DNA from: Rotaria socialis
Lineage: Eukaryota > Rotifera > Eurotatoria > Philodinida > Philodinidae
NCBI GenBank assembly: GCA_905331475.1
Contig: CAJNYU010001724.1
Span: 62,001 to 126,000, forward strand
Length of the DNA: 64,000 bases
Reading direction: 5' to 3'
Positions within the stretch are counted from its first letter, which is position 1, and each line of letters begins with the position of its first letter. Shown here one piece after another: positions 24,931 through 37,479 of this stretch. Position numbers and translations under genes: made by a program. A model generated the notes under the pieces. It had not been told where the DNA came from, searched no databases, and saw only the letters and a list, made by a program, of their open reading frames with translations.

Positions 24931-25600
24931 ATTGATTAATTCTAAAGAGTCAAATGCATAAAATAGTTTCTATCAGTACAGAATATGTTATCTTGCAATG
25001 TATTCAAATGGTATAAAGTAAATAAAAATGAAATATGAAACACATCTTTACGTTAACTTATATTCAGAAGCTTTCAACCTTGAGAGATTGTTTACTTGCA
25101 TACAACAAGAATAGGTGGAGTAATGAATTAGTACATCCTTTCATATACAATCACCTGGATTACACGATTAGTTTGTTAAACAGAGCTCGAAAAAGTATTC
25201 ATTTATCTTTTTCTTATGCATGATAGGGAGAAAAAACATTTCTACTTTTACCAATGTGAATGAAAGCTTATATCAATTCTCTCTAAATAAACTAAAAATA
25301 AAAGAGGAATGATTAATTTTGATGCTGATTAATCACTATCACTTTGCATGAATTCACTTGTCTCGTTGTCTCTAATGGCTTTGTTTGAAACGGGGCAATT
25401 GAAATGCACATACTTAAAAAGAGAAAAATCCAACATAGCGAGAGAGAGAGGTACCATTATATTTATCTGGTTATAATAGAAACTGCATCATCATCGATAT
25501 ATGAAATATGAAAAGATAACTAAAATATTTGCTCATTATGTGTTCAGTTTTATTCTACACAAAATAAGAACAATAAATTATGTCTCTAACATATAAGAAC

Positions 25601-25907
25601 CCCGGTCGAAGAAAACGATCAGTAAACGGTCGTATACGATACAAATACGGCCCGTTTTACGTGCCGTATTTTCCCCGTATAACAGGGGCAGTAATACGGC
25701 CGTATGTTTTATAGAATACGATAATATTATGCCGGCTTTACGAGGATTTACGACTGATATACGGTGTCCGTGTATGGCCGTAATACTGCCCCTGTTAAAA
25801 CGCCTTAATTCGGCTGAAAATGGCCGTTTTACGACGGAATACGATGCAAAAACGACCGTTTATGGTAATGTTACGCCGGTTTACGGTGGCCCGTTTTAAT
25901 CGACCGG
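25601..25907. mobile_element. MITE with 5-bp direct flanks, TACGGCCGTA-rich
   Basis: The left end CCCGGTCGAAGAAAACG and the inverted right end CCGGTCGATTAAAACGG pair. AGAAC occurs at 25596-25600 and again at 25908-25912, a probable 5-bp target duplication. The inside is unusually GC-rich for this window, with repeated TACGGCCGTA-type strings and an internal inverted pair CAGGGGCAGTAATACGGCC. The frame at 25820-26017 is incidental. Confidence 0.65.
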
Positions 25908-25912
25908 AGAAC

Positions 25913-28199
25913 AACGGCAGATATATAGATATGCATACCAATATCGTAGAAAAGAATCAATTGAAAGTAATACTGACGATCCAACGTTGTTTTATCTGTT
26001 TTCCTCTCAATGTTTAGTGAAATTGCAAACTCAACTAATTACATATATGCAATGACTAGCACTAAAAGTATCAGCTTGCAATAATGACATGAACAATGTA
26101 TTAGATAGAAGTAATGGTAAAAAATTGTAAGTTATAAGAGTAACAAATAGAATATTGGTCACTAGAAAGTATATGTTTTAACAGTAGGAAAATTGGTTTT
26201 AACCGTACTAAGTACAGTAGAATAAGAAAAGGACAATCTAAGCAATTCAGAAAAACAACAGAATTCATTTTCAAAGAAATTCAAGGAGCCATAAAGAAAA
26301 ATGAAATCAAAAATAATATGGCCGTAAAGGTACAGAGGATTTTTGTCTCTTGCTGGCCTGTATCTTTTTGTTTTATCACCAATAGGCACTGATTTTGATA
26401 TTGGCGGTAGTTTTCATTCATTCAAACGAATATTAATACTGGAAAAGGTCGAGACGGTTGCATCTTTTCTTTTTTTCCAAAGCTTTAACGATCAGCTATT
26501 TTTAAACTCCAAATATCAGATGATTCAGCACATTGATTAAAGTGAATCATGCTTTATTGTTCATATTTATATAAATGAATTTAATATTGCCTATAACTTT
26601 GATCTGAATAATTTGAGTTAAATGATGATAAGCTATAAAGAGTCAATCACTCTCTTCTGGCCCATAGTCACTGTATGCATCATATTTCGACAGTGACAAT
26701 GGAATTTAAGCATTAGAAATATCAGAAACACTTTCATCTTTTATGGAAAATGAAATTTTGATTTAAAATGATGCTAGTAACAACGATTGTTGTCGCTGCT
26801 CTTTGTCTACGAGTGTTTTTTGCTTTTAAAGTAAAAGCTATTTTCACTACATGGAGTCAACTGAGGAATTCAGTAGAATAATAACCTATAGACGATACGA
26901 TTTTTATAAATAAATTATTGAACGAGTTATAGCCATTTATATATAAGTAATTGTTGAGGAATATTAGAAATTCTTAGGAGCCATCGTTTACGGTCGTAAT
27001 TGTGAATTTTTCATTGGAGTTAAACATGGGCTTGATCATGTTCAAGTATGCTGGTGGAGTGATTGATTTTGAATCGCAACTAAATTGTTGGCCATTTCAT
27101 ATTGCTGGAAGATATTTGTACCACTTCGAATCACACCAGTCATACTTCAGCTGTTTGTATGTCTAGTAATTAAGTTTAAAAATCGCCCTTGAATTTTCGT
27201 AGAATGTATCCATGTCAATTTTAGATTCGTGCATTTCTTTAAAGAAAGAAATAAAAAATTGGATTGCTTTAGTATCTGTTATATCTCCTTTACCACTCAG
27301 AGGTGTGGGTGTGGATGTTTAGCAAGGAGAAAATTGATGTACAAACTAACGCAACACCCACACGCACACCCGATGACTACCAATTTTTAAAGAAAAGGAG
27401 AAACGTTTAAAACCTTCTCACATCACAATTAGCACTAATTCTAACGATATATTTTTCTTATTTTAAGAATAAATAATAACGAGAAGACTTTGGGTACTTA
27501 ATCTGCATTCGGAAAAACCACTAATAGCCTGGACAAGCCTCATAAATGTATTTCCAAAACAATGCCTCTGACCTATAAACAATTTTCTTAACTATAATGT
27601 ATGTTTCAGAGGTATTTCCACCAATTTGTAGGGATAAGATAGCTTTTCCCGAGAGAAACGCATGTGTGTGCGTGGTTGCTCATCAAATTAGACGTAGATA
27701 ACATTTAAGAGGGATCGGAATCAGTTAGAATGTTGTCTTGGTGATTGTTAGGATTTTGGACTATTTTAACGGTATTTTTGTTTGATGAGCAAGTACTTGC
27801 TTCTTTTTTATTTGGCGTTAGTTACTTTGCAGAGGAAAGATTTGTAAAATAGATTGTTACTTTCACTTTGGTAGCTATGTATGATAGCGCGACCTCAGTC
27901 ACTTATTAACGATTGGCTAATTTGCCGAAACCAATGAGACGTACACCACAATCTTGATATGTTGATAATGAAAAATTTTGGAATGATGCTGTGATATTTA
28001 CATCGTTGAGAAAGGTCATTGATATTTTTATTCTTTTTATCTGAGAATCTAGTTATAAACTTGATTATTCTTAATTTTATTTTATTATCATGCCCATTAA
28101 TTATTATGTGAAGTAGTATAATAGTTTAAATACATATTGTAAAAGTTTTGAGGATCTCTATCTCCTTCTTCAGTTCATTTTAATTTTAATGTCAAGTCT
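25913..28199. other. Gene-poor region
   Basis: No supported gene. 27302-27370 is a short hairpin-like pair GGTGTGGGTGTGG ... CACCCACACGCACACCC, described in findings. The frame at 26343-26540 (+) has no recognisable product. Confidence 0.4.
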
Positions 28200-28450
28200 A
28201 CACTGATAAAACAATCCAGGTAATGATCTACCCCTGTACTTAAAAACGTCGCCATTAAACCCTTGAAGGGTTTATTCCGATGTCATGAACCCTTTTCGCG
28301 CTTATTAGTCGAAGGGTTTATGGCGCTATAGGTTTATGAAAACTCAAGGGGTATATGATGGGTACGTACGGATTCATTATTCTACGATTTTAAGATAAGA
28401 GTATATCCTTTAACGGATGATAGTAGATTGTTGTTCGCTTTCAAGGTAGA

Positions 28451-28910
28451 GGTATTTTATTCTTCGTTATCTGGCTTACTATTTTACTTTCTCGTTGAAA
28501 GGGTACACCACTCTGCCTTTCTGGGTAGAGTAAGCTACCATTTCTCAGAAACAGTTCATTATTCTACGCCTAAGGGTAGATTCTGTTACCATTTCCTGCT
28601 AAGGGTTTAGTATTTCACGTTCAACAGTTGATTCATCTAAATCTTAATAAAAAAAGGTTTAGTACTGTACGTGAATGCTCGATTCTATGCCTCTTCAGTG
28701 ACAGGTTCTTTGATTCTACTGACAAATATCGGCTTATCTACCTTAACATCTCAAGGAATAGTTTTATCGTTGGTTGGTATTTCCGCTCTTTCATCGAAAG
28801 GGTTTATCATTCTACGCAGAGAGATCGACTGTTCTACTGTTTGATCGGAAAGGTTTATTACTTTACGCACAGGGGTTGATTGTTTTACATTTGCGTCAAA
28901 AATGATTTCT
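28451..28910 (+). repeat. Degenerate 51-bp tandem array
   Basis: Units start with GGTTTATCATTCTACGC-like strings at about 28451, 28502, 28553, 28604, 28656, 28704, (28750), 28801 and 28852, a 51-bp (occasionally 48-52) period. Because 51 is divisible by 3, frames stay open in places and read as a 17-residue repeat such as VHHSAFLGRVSYHFSET and VHYSTPKGRFCYHFLLR. Stops interrupt the frame (e.g. 28608-28610), so coding is not supported. Confidence 0.65.
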
Positions 28911-29566
28911 TAGGGTTTCGATGCGAGGATCTGTGTCTGGTTAATGTTATTTTATACAGCCACCCACGCGCTAACTTGATGAAAAGAAATAGTAAGATGC
29001 CCATCGTTTTTGTTTTTCACTGGTCACAACCAAAAGGAAAATATGAATCACTTATGTGGTGAACTTGCGGTGTACATCAAACAATGTTTTGATATGCGAA
29101 AATAAGAAGTAGCGAAATTAGAGTCACACTTCATTGACTCAAGTAAACATTTTATGTTAGAAAAAAAGAAAAAACATGTAACGCCTATATACATACAAAG
29201 TAATACCTCTTGTAGACTCACATTAAAAAATAAGCATTTTGATATCGACTGGTAAGTAGTCTTATTCGATCATTGATATTTTTACATCAGCGCTGTGTTT
29301 CATTTTTACAATATAGCAGCGTAGATAATAATGAAAGCAAAAATGAGGAAAGATAAACATGCGTTTTCGTGTTTAATATGAAGATATTGAAAAAACTGAG
29401 ATAGAAAGTGTTGCAGATGCCCCGTTTGTAACTTAAATCAATTCACAAAATAGAAATTTATGTTTCTCTTTAACCTATCAACAACAAATTTCCTATTTTC
29501 GATTCCTAATCTGAATCTTAATCTTTTCTTTATTATTCTTTTTTTTCCTATTTATACTATACTATA

Positions 29567-29600
29567 CCCACACACACACACACAAGAGAGAGAGAGAGAA
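29567..29600. repeat. (CA)n(GA)n microsatellite
   Basis: A run of CA dinucleotides is followed directly by GA dinucleotides. Confidence 0.9.
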
Positions 29601-29923
29601 AAGAAACAAAGGAAGAAAGGCATTTGTTTCTTCGACTAGACTATTTTGTATATAAAGGTGATGGTGCATCATTCTATAAATGCATTTAAATTCCAATCGA
29701 AGAAACGATGCCATTATTTACGTCGTCACGCACGGGGGGAAAGAAGACACAATAGAGAGATATGCAGAGAGGGGAAAGAATGAATGAAAAAGAGCGGTTA
29801 GCGTATGTGCATCTCGAGTTGGATTGCACATATAAGAAGTACATAACGTATAAAGACGAAACAAGAATAAATAAGAATAAATGAATAAATAACTTGTTAG
29901 AGTACTCTCTAACACATTCGATA

Positions 29924-30090
29924 GGGTTTATGAAAATACAACGTATGATACACCCTTTTAAAGTTGTTCAGTCGTATAAACGCTATGATAAACTTTTTTA
30001 TTTCGTCTTTTGATGGATAGATAAAAGGGTTTATCGCATGCTCCTAAACGGTAGAAAAGGGTATATCATACGTTGCATTTTCATAAACGC
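29924..30090. repeat. Inverted repeat, about 36-bp arms
   Basis: GGGTTTATGAAAATACAACG then TATGATACACCCTTTT (29924-29959) is matched in inverted orientation at 30055-30090 with few differences, giving a hairpin with a roughly 95-bp loop that itself holds GGGTTTATCGC-like copies. Confidence 0.7.
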
Positions 30091-30130
30091 TTTAAACGTT
30101 TATCATTCGACGCTTGTTTTTTATCAGTGT

Positions 30131-30891
30131 GTTATCAAGTACTATACGTATCTACCCTTTTCTCTTATTTAATTTAATAGTGAAACGCAGGAAAATCATC
30201 CTAAAAATCGAATCCCATGTAATTTAATTAGAATTTACGTGAACTTCTATAGAAACGATGAATTCCTATCGGACTGTGATGGAATTCAATGCTTGACTTT
30301 GATTACCCTCAGAGGGTGACTTGCGGCACTAATTAGTATTAAAAAAATTAAATTATTTGTTCCCGTCTGACCCATAAGTAGTTCTATCAGCCAAAATTTC
30401 GTGGAAGTTTATCGGCTGGTTGGATTCGGTATTGAATTCATTCACTTGAAAACAGCCGATAAATCCGCATGAGTTGTGTTGAACAGCATTGCCGTCTTGT
30501 CATTTTCTTTCACTACCATTACATAATTGACTAAAGAATACGTAAATATCTGTTATATTTAATGATAGACATTTTCAAAACGTTTTCGTTGTATATTTAA
30601 TTAAGTGAACATACTATTTTTAATTATTATTCATTAGCATCTTCAAAAAATGTGAAAAATTGAGAAATTACATTGACTTCGTTTTTTCCTAAAAAAAAAG
30701 CAGTTTCCCTTCCTCAATAGAGAATATTTATCTCCTGTTTTTATCTATAGATCATTTTAGTAACTGACATATGAATAAATCTTTAAACGCCTCGAGTTCT
30801 CTAAATGAGCACACTGTGCCATTATGGAACAGCTAAAATAAAATGCATAGAGGTCTCGTTAAAATCAGTAAAAAAGGGGCTATAGTCTTAC
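30131..30891. other. Intergenic
   Basis: No gene or clear repeat recognised. Confidence 0.4.
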
Positions 30892-31358
30892 GAGGAAAAT
30901 ACTCCAACTGTTCAAAAGCTTTTGCCAGTATCTTTTGGTTATAGGCAAGTTTCAGTGAGACTAAGACAATCCTAGAAGGGCTCGTGTGTATAGCTTATTA
31001 ATCAAGAAGCCTTTTTCATGGTGTTCATTCGAAACTCAACTTACAAGATTTTGATCTGATCTTTAGTTAATAGATTGGGCTGGCGATCGTTAGAACATCC
31101 TAGAACTTCTACCCGAGCAAATACTTCTTACTTGAGCCACTGGATTATTGAAAAATAATTGCTTGCCACTGGCTAGTCATAAAAATCGAATTTACATGAA
31201 TACCCACGAAAAAGACTGAAAATTCAGTAAATCACTCACAACGTTGGATTAATAAGCCATGGGCACGAACCATTCTAGCATTTTCTTAGCATAGCTGAAA
31301 CCTTCTTATAACCAAAAGATGTAGTCAAAAGCTTTTAAACAGTTGGGATATTTTCCTC
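30892..31358. repeat. Foldback element, about 113-bp arms
   Basis: Left arm 30892-31004 and right arm 31246-31358 are inverted copies. Shared strings include GAGGAAAATA, CAAAAGCTTTTG and ATCTTTTGGTTATA, and both inner ends have GGCTTATTAATC-like sequence. The roughly 240-bp loop has no coding potential. Divergence between arms (about 20% by eye) suggests an old insertion. Confidence 0.65.
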
Positions 31359-32064
31359 ATTAGCATATTCATGGGAAGCATTGTGTGTTATAATGTCATG
31401 CAGTCTTACTTTAATAAAGCCTAGCCCGGCATGCATTAGATGAGAATGATAATAATAACTGTATAAGATATTATAAAATTACTCGAGTTATCTATGGAGA
31501 GTTAGAGACTGATTCAATTTTTTCTTCTTCTAACGATATAGCGGTGACTCTAATAATAAATTTTATAGGTTAATTTTTAGATAAAATAAATAATATTAAC
31601 TAATCATTAAAAAAATTGCAAAAATAGGAAGATAACATAGATTAATGCATTAAAAATATCAATGATTTTCCTCAATCTATGTAATTATTCTAAATGAAAT
31701 CGATTTCAATGTATTTGGTATTGAATCGATCTGAGACGTTTTTGGCCAAAAAACGGTTTCAGTGGAATAAATAGTTAGATTTAATTTGAAATAAACACAT
31801 TTTATTTATTTTCGTATGCTGCTTGTAGGAAAAATCAGTTCTATTTTTATTATTCGACTGCTTTTGTTACACTGGTAATTTGCAACACGTGTACGCACAA
31901 CGTTCCAAAAGCAATATTTAGCGATGCATACGACTATGTTTTCTGATGAAGATTATCGTGTCCAGTGTGAGTACCCTGGTCAACCGTCAATCAAACAAAT
32001 GTAATGTATTCATATCTATATAGATCTTGGGACAAATCCATCACTTAGTCTGCCCATATGGTAT
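31359..32064. other. Intergenic / 5' flank of TLC gene
   Basis: No domain recognised. A non-coding or short coding first exon of the TLC gene could lie here, since CACTTAG at 32042-32048 would serve as a splice acceptor. Confidence 0.35.
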
Positions 32065-33667
32065 ATGATATTGTTTTCTTTCCTTGGTCACAGTCTACTC
32101 TTTTATTCTCTACCAACTTCCATCACTCCATTTATTAAAAGTTATATTATATCCACTGTTCATGCCTGTGTGTCGGTCCTTGCCGTGAGCATATTCTATG
32201 GACGAGGATTGGTAGATTTTACACAAGTCAATAAAATACTAGGTGGAGGTATGGCAGGTACACCGGACGAAACTATGACATATAGTATATGTTATTCATC
32301 AGGTTACTTTATATATGATCTACTCATTATGTTACTTTATATATGATCTACTCATTATGTTATGGTTTAAATCGGTCAGAACCCCTTCAGCTATGGCTCA
32401 TCATATCATCATTCTTGTGGCCGGATTAGCAGGTGAGCCATAGCGATGGCAGCTATTCTATATTTTGTACAATACAAAGGCAATAGATAGTGAAATAATC
32501 ACAACTGATATCGGTCTATTCTTATATAGTTGATAGCTCAGTACATTCCAGATTTTATTTGAAGGAGTAAGATTGAAAAATCTGTGCAATGATCAACAAG
32601 GAATCACTTAATTTTTTCCGAGAATATTGGCTTTCTCTACCAGAATTCTACAGTTCGATGTTCACAACAAATTAATTCGTCTACTCTCAACCTATCACAG
32701 AATGAAATTGATACAGAACATTATATTTCTTTCACTCGACGCATTCTAAGGAAGCACTCAACCGGGTGATCGATATCGTGCATCAGGGAATATTTTTACA
32801 TTTACGATAATAGCAAAACATAGAATCTCTAGGTGCGCTACCTGAATTCAAATTTATATCTGTTTTCTAGACCAATTTACTACGAAAATAGCGATTGTAA
32901 GTTTGTGTCCTAAAATTTTCAGTTACACGTTTACAAACACCATTGTGTGGCATTTCAATATGACAATAGTGCAAGGAGTCACAATGAGTTACTTAAAAAA
33001 AAAACTGAACACGATGCAAGAAAAGAAATTGATGAACAAATGCAACTTAAAGAAGCATAGCAATGATAAAAGAATGAAGAAAACTGTTTAGGTAATTGAC
33101 AAATACAGAAAATGTCTTACGTGAATAGCTAAAATGATACGTGCTCATTTCGAATGACTATATCATTTGTGTCAGATAGCTATTTCGTATTCAACTATAT
33201 GAAAGACGACAATTTCTTTTTATTTGCTTTTGTAATGAAGTAAATTATTGATTCTTTTTATAGGTCTCTATACTCACGTCGCTTATGCGAGTCACTTCTT
33301 TATGCTTGCTGAAGAGCTTTCAACTATTCCACTCAATCTAAAAACAATCTATCATAAGCGAACACGCTTGCATGATTTATTTGCTCATCTTTTTATCGTT
33401 GCATTTTTCTTCAGTCGTCTCATCTACGGAACGATTATATGTTCATACACCTTTCGAGCAGTACCAATATTCATTCAAATGGCATCTACTGTGCACGATA
33501 CGTCAAGTATTGCTTTTGTGATAGCGCAAGTTTTTCTGTTTATTTTCACCAGACTACTGAATCTCTATTGGACAATATTAATTATGCGCAAATTGTTTGT
33601 TGCATTTCGAAGCAAAAGGTCACCCGTTTTGACTAATGACATGAAGCTAAAAAAGAAAGCTCTTTAA
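32065..33667 (+). pseudogene. TLC-domain membrane protein (TLCD4/TMEM56-like), frame broken by 28-bp duplication
   Basis: Exon A is 32065-32432 and exon B 33264-33667, separated by an 831-bp GTGAGC...TTATAG intron. The TLC (TRAM-LAG1-CLN8) family are multi-pass membrane proteins linked to lipid handling. Supporting strings: HSLLFYSLPTSITP, IISTVHACVSV, SSGYFIYDLLIMLWF, SAMAHHIIILVAG, then across the splice LAGLYTHVAYASHFFMLAEE, STIPLNLKTIYHKR, and TM segments ending IMRKLFVAF. A 28-bp unit starting GTTACTTTATATATGATC is present twice in direct tandem from 32313 to 32368. With one copy the frame runs through to the splice and both exons give exactly 248 codons; with two it stops after IMLLYI. 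The duplication is either a real null mutation or an assembly error. An upstream exon is possible. Confidence 0.75.
32313..32368 (+). repeat. 28-bp tandem duplication inside TLC exon
   Basis: Two identical, adjacent copies of a 28-bp unit beginning GTTACTTTATATATGATCTA. The length is not a multiple of three, so it shifts the frame. Confidence 0.9.
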
Positions 33668-35872
33668 ATTTCTACTATTGTGTTTTTAAATCATATTTGT
33701 CATGTTTATCTGTTTGATTGACTTGATTCTTCTTATTAAAGCTACAATGAAATCTATTTTTCTGAAACAGTTTTAATTTGCTGTTTCACAAAGTCCGTTA
33801 TATATTTTCATTTGTAATGGATGTTTAGCTCATTTATTAATGGGCCAGTAGCTATTAAAGTTCTTTTGTCGTTTATGCGACTGGTCAGCGAAATACTTTT
33901 TAATTGATAGTACATTTTCAACAAATCACGTAAGTTAAAGTTTAGAGATTGTCGAGATAGGGTATCAGTGCGCATGTGTGTGTGCATACTCTTATTCTTT
34001 GTCACACCTATACCTCAGCTCTACAACAGTGGCGAAATCGCATTGATGTTTGCTACAGTTAAACACACACTCGTAGGCACAACTTGAGACTGCAAATAGT
34101 GTATGTATTGGCGCATCTTTACGAATAAGAAATTTGGAAATAGGTGAGCTTCTCATTATTGAGTTGCCCCTCCGCCAATCCGCATCTTTTTCATATTTAT
34201 AACATAGACTTGATTCGAAAAATACACTATAGTCTTATTTCAGATACACTTTTTAGACCTTCTGCATCCTCCACAACGATCTCCACTGTTGGTTTCCGTT
34301 TTGTCTCATCATTGGGCTTGTTTTGATTTGATTTCGACATGCGATCCATAAATGCTGCTGCTTCACATGAGTATTTGGACCAACTTCGAATGATGACGCC
34401 ATATTTCCAAAACACAAACGGCAGAGGTAAGCACAGAAGGGCTAAACAAGCAGGGATTGTGGAGGCCCAATGAATACCAAGGTTATGAAACATTTGCGTT
34501 GTAAAGAGGGCTGGAAATAAAGAAATGAGATAGTTGCATGAGTTGTAGATAGACTTACGGAAGATGGCCCCAAACAACGAGCGCAGAACTGAGTTTGCTG
34601 CTAGAACACTAGCAGCGTAGATAACATAGGTATCGACCAAATAATTCATCAGAGATAGAAACACTAGGTTCGTTCCGAATCCAAACGGTATGCCAGCTGC
34701 TATTGGAACAGTAAAGTGTATCGATGGATAGTTGGTCCAGGCAACCAAAATAAGCCAATAGGCAAAGCAAACGAGCCAACGATTGCCGGTGGAAGACGCT
34801 GTTCGGGTGGTACCGGTTGACCAGCATAGGCGTCAACCAGCCTAGAATATCGAAAATTTTCGAATACACAGTAGATCATACCTATGATAAAACCACATGC
34901 GATACCAATAAACGCAAGACCACCAACCGTGGGCGACCATCTTCTCTCCTCATTGAAGACTATGGGAAAAGCACCGAATAACATGTAGAGAATGCCGTAT
35001 ATAATAGCCATACAGATCAATAAAAGAAGAGCAATGGGTTCACAGAAAAGAAAAGTTCATGGTCGAGAGAGTGATGTTCTCAAAAGGTGACCAAAACGAA
35101 TTTGTTCATGTTCTTCAAATTTCGAACGGTAAACGAATCCTGTGACTTTGGAAAGTTTATTTGCTCTTTGACGAATAAGAACAGGTGCATACGTTTCCGG
35201 ATAAACGAGAATTCCAACTAAGACAAACACAGCGGTATAGATAGCCATGACTCCTTGAATCCACCTCCATCCAATTGATTGACCAATTATATTTCCTAGA
35301 TTGATCAGTGGCTATTTCATGTTTATTTTTTCTAGCTAATTGACAGAACAATACTTACCAATAATGGGTCCCAAAGTAGGTCCAAGGAATGGAGCACTAG
35401 CAAGCACGACTATACCGAGACCACGGTCTTTGGCTGAGAAAATATCAGCTATTGTTCCCGCAGCCTAAAATTAAAATAAATCATTTTTTTTATAGAACAA
35501 ATACTTAGGATGAGCTATAATCCTTGAACCTGTTATTTATACTGAGATTGAGAGTTATGTAGTCAAATGTAAAATTATATGTATTCTGAACCATGAGAAC
35601 AATTAAGAAACGATAGTAAAGTATGAAATTTTACATTGAAATGTTTATTTTGAAAGGCAACTCAAAGGAGAAATATTCATTGATACAGGCAAAAAGTATG
35701 AAGATATCTTCTGTCTGTAATATACGAGCACATTGCGATCAATTTCAAAAGAAGAATAGACTTTTCTCAGTATTCTGTTATGCTCAGATTCTCGGCTATG
35801 TTGAACATGATTGATGATAGCGTCAATAACTTTATTGGTTATCTTATAATACTCACAAAATATTATCATATT

Positions 35873-37479
35873 GCCCATGTAAAAAAATAGGGGTAAAAAT
35901 CAGATTAAAATCGGTTACCGTTTTGATTAAAAATCGATTATAATTAGCTACAATCGGTTATAATCGATGCAACAGTTGTTGCCAAATACTACAGCTTACA
36001 ACAAATTTCAGTTGATTTTTATCTGTTTTTAATCAATTACAAATCAACTAGCAGCTGATTCAAAGTAGCTGTGATGGTTTGAGATCGACATCAGGCACAT
36101 AATAACATCTCATCAATTACTTCCAGTAACGCTGATTTACAATTAGCAAGAGTAGACTTATTTTTACTTTCCTGAAAGTACTTTCTCAACAATTCGTTAG
36201 TATTCTCTAAATTACATTATTCAGAATTTTTACTTTGGCAAACGAAATTTATCCTTAATATTCGTTTGAAGCGAAAGTAAGAAATAGCGAAAAAGCAACT
36301 CAGATTTATATTAAAAGAAAACTCGTATTATAACCCAAGAATCTGGAGGTTTTGTGCAATCAATTATTTTTATGGGAAGTACTGTAAAGAGTGTTATAGT
36401 TTTTTTTTTGAAAGGGTTTGATGTTTCTGGTTATCTTATATTACATCAGATTTTCGATGCGATTTTCGAGATAATTGAATCGTTGTTCTAAATTCAAACC
36501 AGGTCATATATGTTGAAATCGCTTCTTTCATATGCATAAAAAAATCGACCTCAGTATCTAATGTTGTGTCTTGTTTTTACATATATCGAGTCTAAATAGG
36601 TTGTTACATCATTTTTTCGAATAATAAAGGCGATAGTGAATGATGTAGGATTATCTGTGCATGCCGTTTATAGCCAAGCGCCGAACAAATAATCTATCTT
36701 TCTAAATTTTACAGATATCATATCTTTCAGATTTAAAAGATAATTTATTTTACATTGTTGAAATGAACAATCTTTAGATTACTAGGATGGCTTTAACTTT
36801 AACTTTTATCACGCAACATGATCATAAAAAATCATTACAAATGATTTTTTTTTCAAAAGTTGTCTTATCAATTACAAAAAATCAATAAAGAAGTGACTTC
36901 TGATCGTGCAAGTTTTCAAAAAAAGTTCTTTCAGTCTAGAATCAGTTTTGCTTGTTTTTTGTAAATTATTCTGTTGAAAAAAAAATCAGATGATTCCTAA
37001 TTGGATTTTCAATTAAGCTATTTTAACCTGCATAAAACTCAATGCGTCGTAATGCATTCAAAAGCACAATTGATTCTAATATATTAGTAGTAGTAGGAGT
37101 TTATTTTAAACGAATTTGAATCTCAATGATTATAATCGATTCGAGAAATGAATCAATTTTTGTGGATTTTAAAGCGAGAAAAAATAATAAAATACTGATG
37201 AAAATCGATTATTACTCAAAACCGATTCTAATTGATTAATAAAAATCATAGACAATCGATTATAGCCGCTTTAATCGGTTTTATGCAATTAAAATTAAAA
37301 AAATTGATTCTAATTGGTGAAAAATCTTTGATTCCTAATTAACTTTTAAAAAAATCGATTCAAATGTTCAATTTAATCAGAAAAAATCACAATTGCTAGA
37401 TTTTCATCAATTATTTGTGGTGCGAATCGATTATAATCAAGAATATGTTGATTTTCCGTGTAAATTTTTTTACATGGGC
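35873..37479. mobile_element. 1.6-kb TIR element in the large intron
   Basis: GCCCATGTAAAAAAAT at 35873 is matched by ATTTTTTTACATGGGC ending at 37479. Inner sequence is packed with AATCGATTATAATCG-type strings in both orientations, densest within about 350 bp of the ends (35910-36060 and 37120-37450), like subterminal transposase-binding repeats. Flanks TATCATATT and, two bases out, TATCAAATT differ at one of nine positions and may be a target duplication. No transposase frame was seen. Confidence 0.6.

Larger units (their letters stand above)
28200..30130. mobile_element. Candidate composite TIR element, about 1.9 kb
   Basis: ACACTGATAAAACAA at 28200 pairs with an inverted ACACTGATAAAAAACAA ending at 30130. 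Inside lie palindromic AACCCTTGAAGGGTTT strings (28257-28273), a 51-bp periodic array (28451-28910), a mixed microsatellite and a hairpin (29924-30090). GGGTTTAT motifs recur near both ends, which ties them together. No transposase and no clean target duplication is seen; it could instead be two neighbouring repeats. Confidence 0.4.

Noticed and set aside
28255-28275. AACCCTTGAAGGGTTT palindrome as a transcription terminator
   Set aside because: Stem-loop terminators are a bacterial feature; here it is better explained as part of the repeat region.
33439-33636. Alternative-frame reading across the TLC exon B
   Set aside because: Overlaps the conserved TLC frame and has no features of its own.
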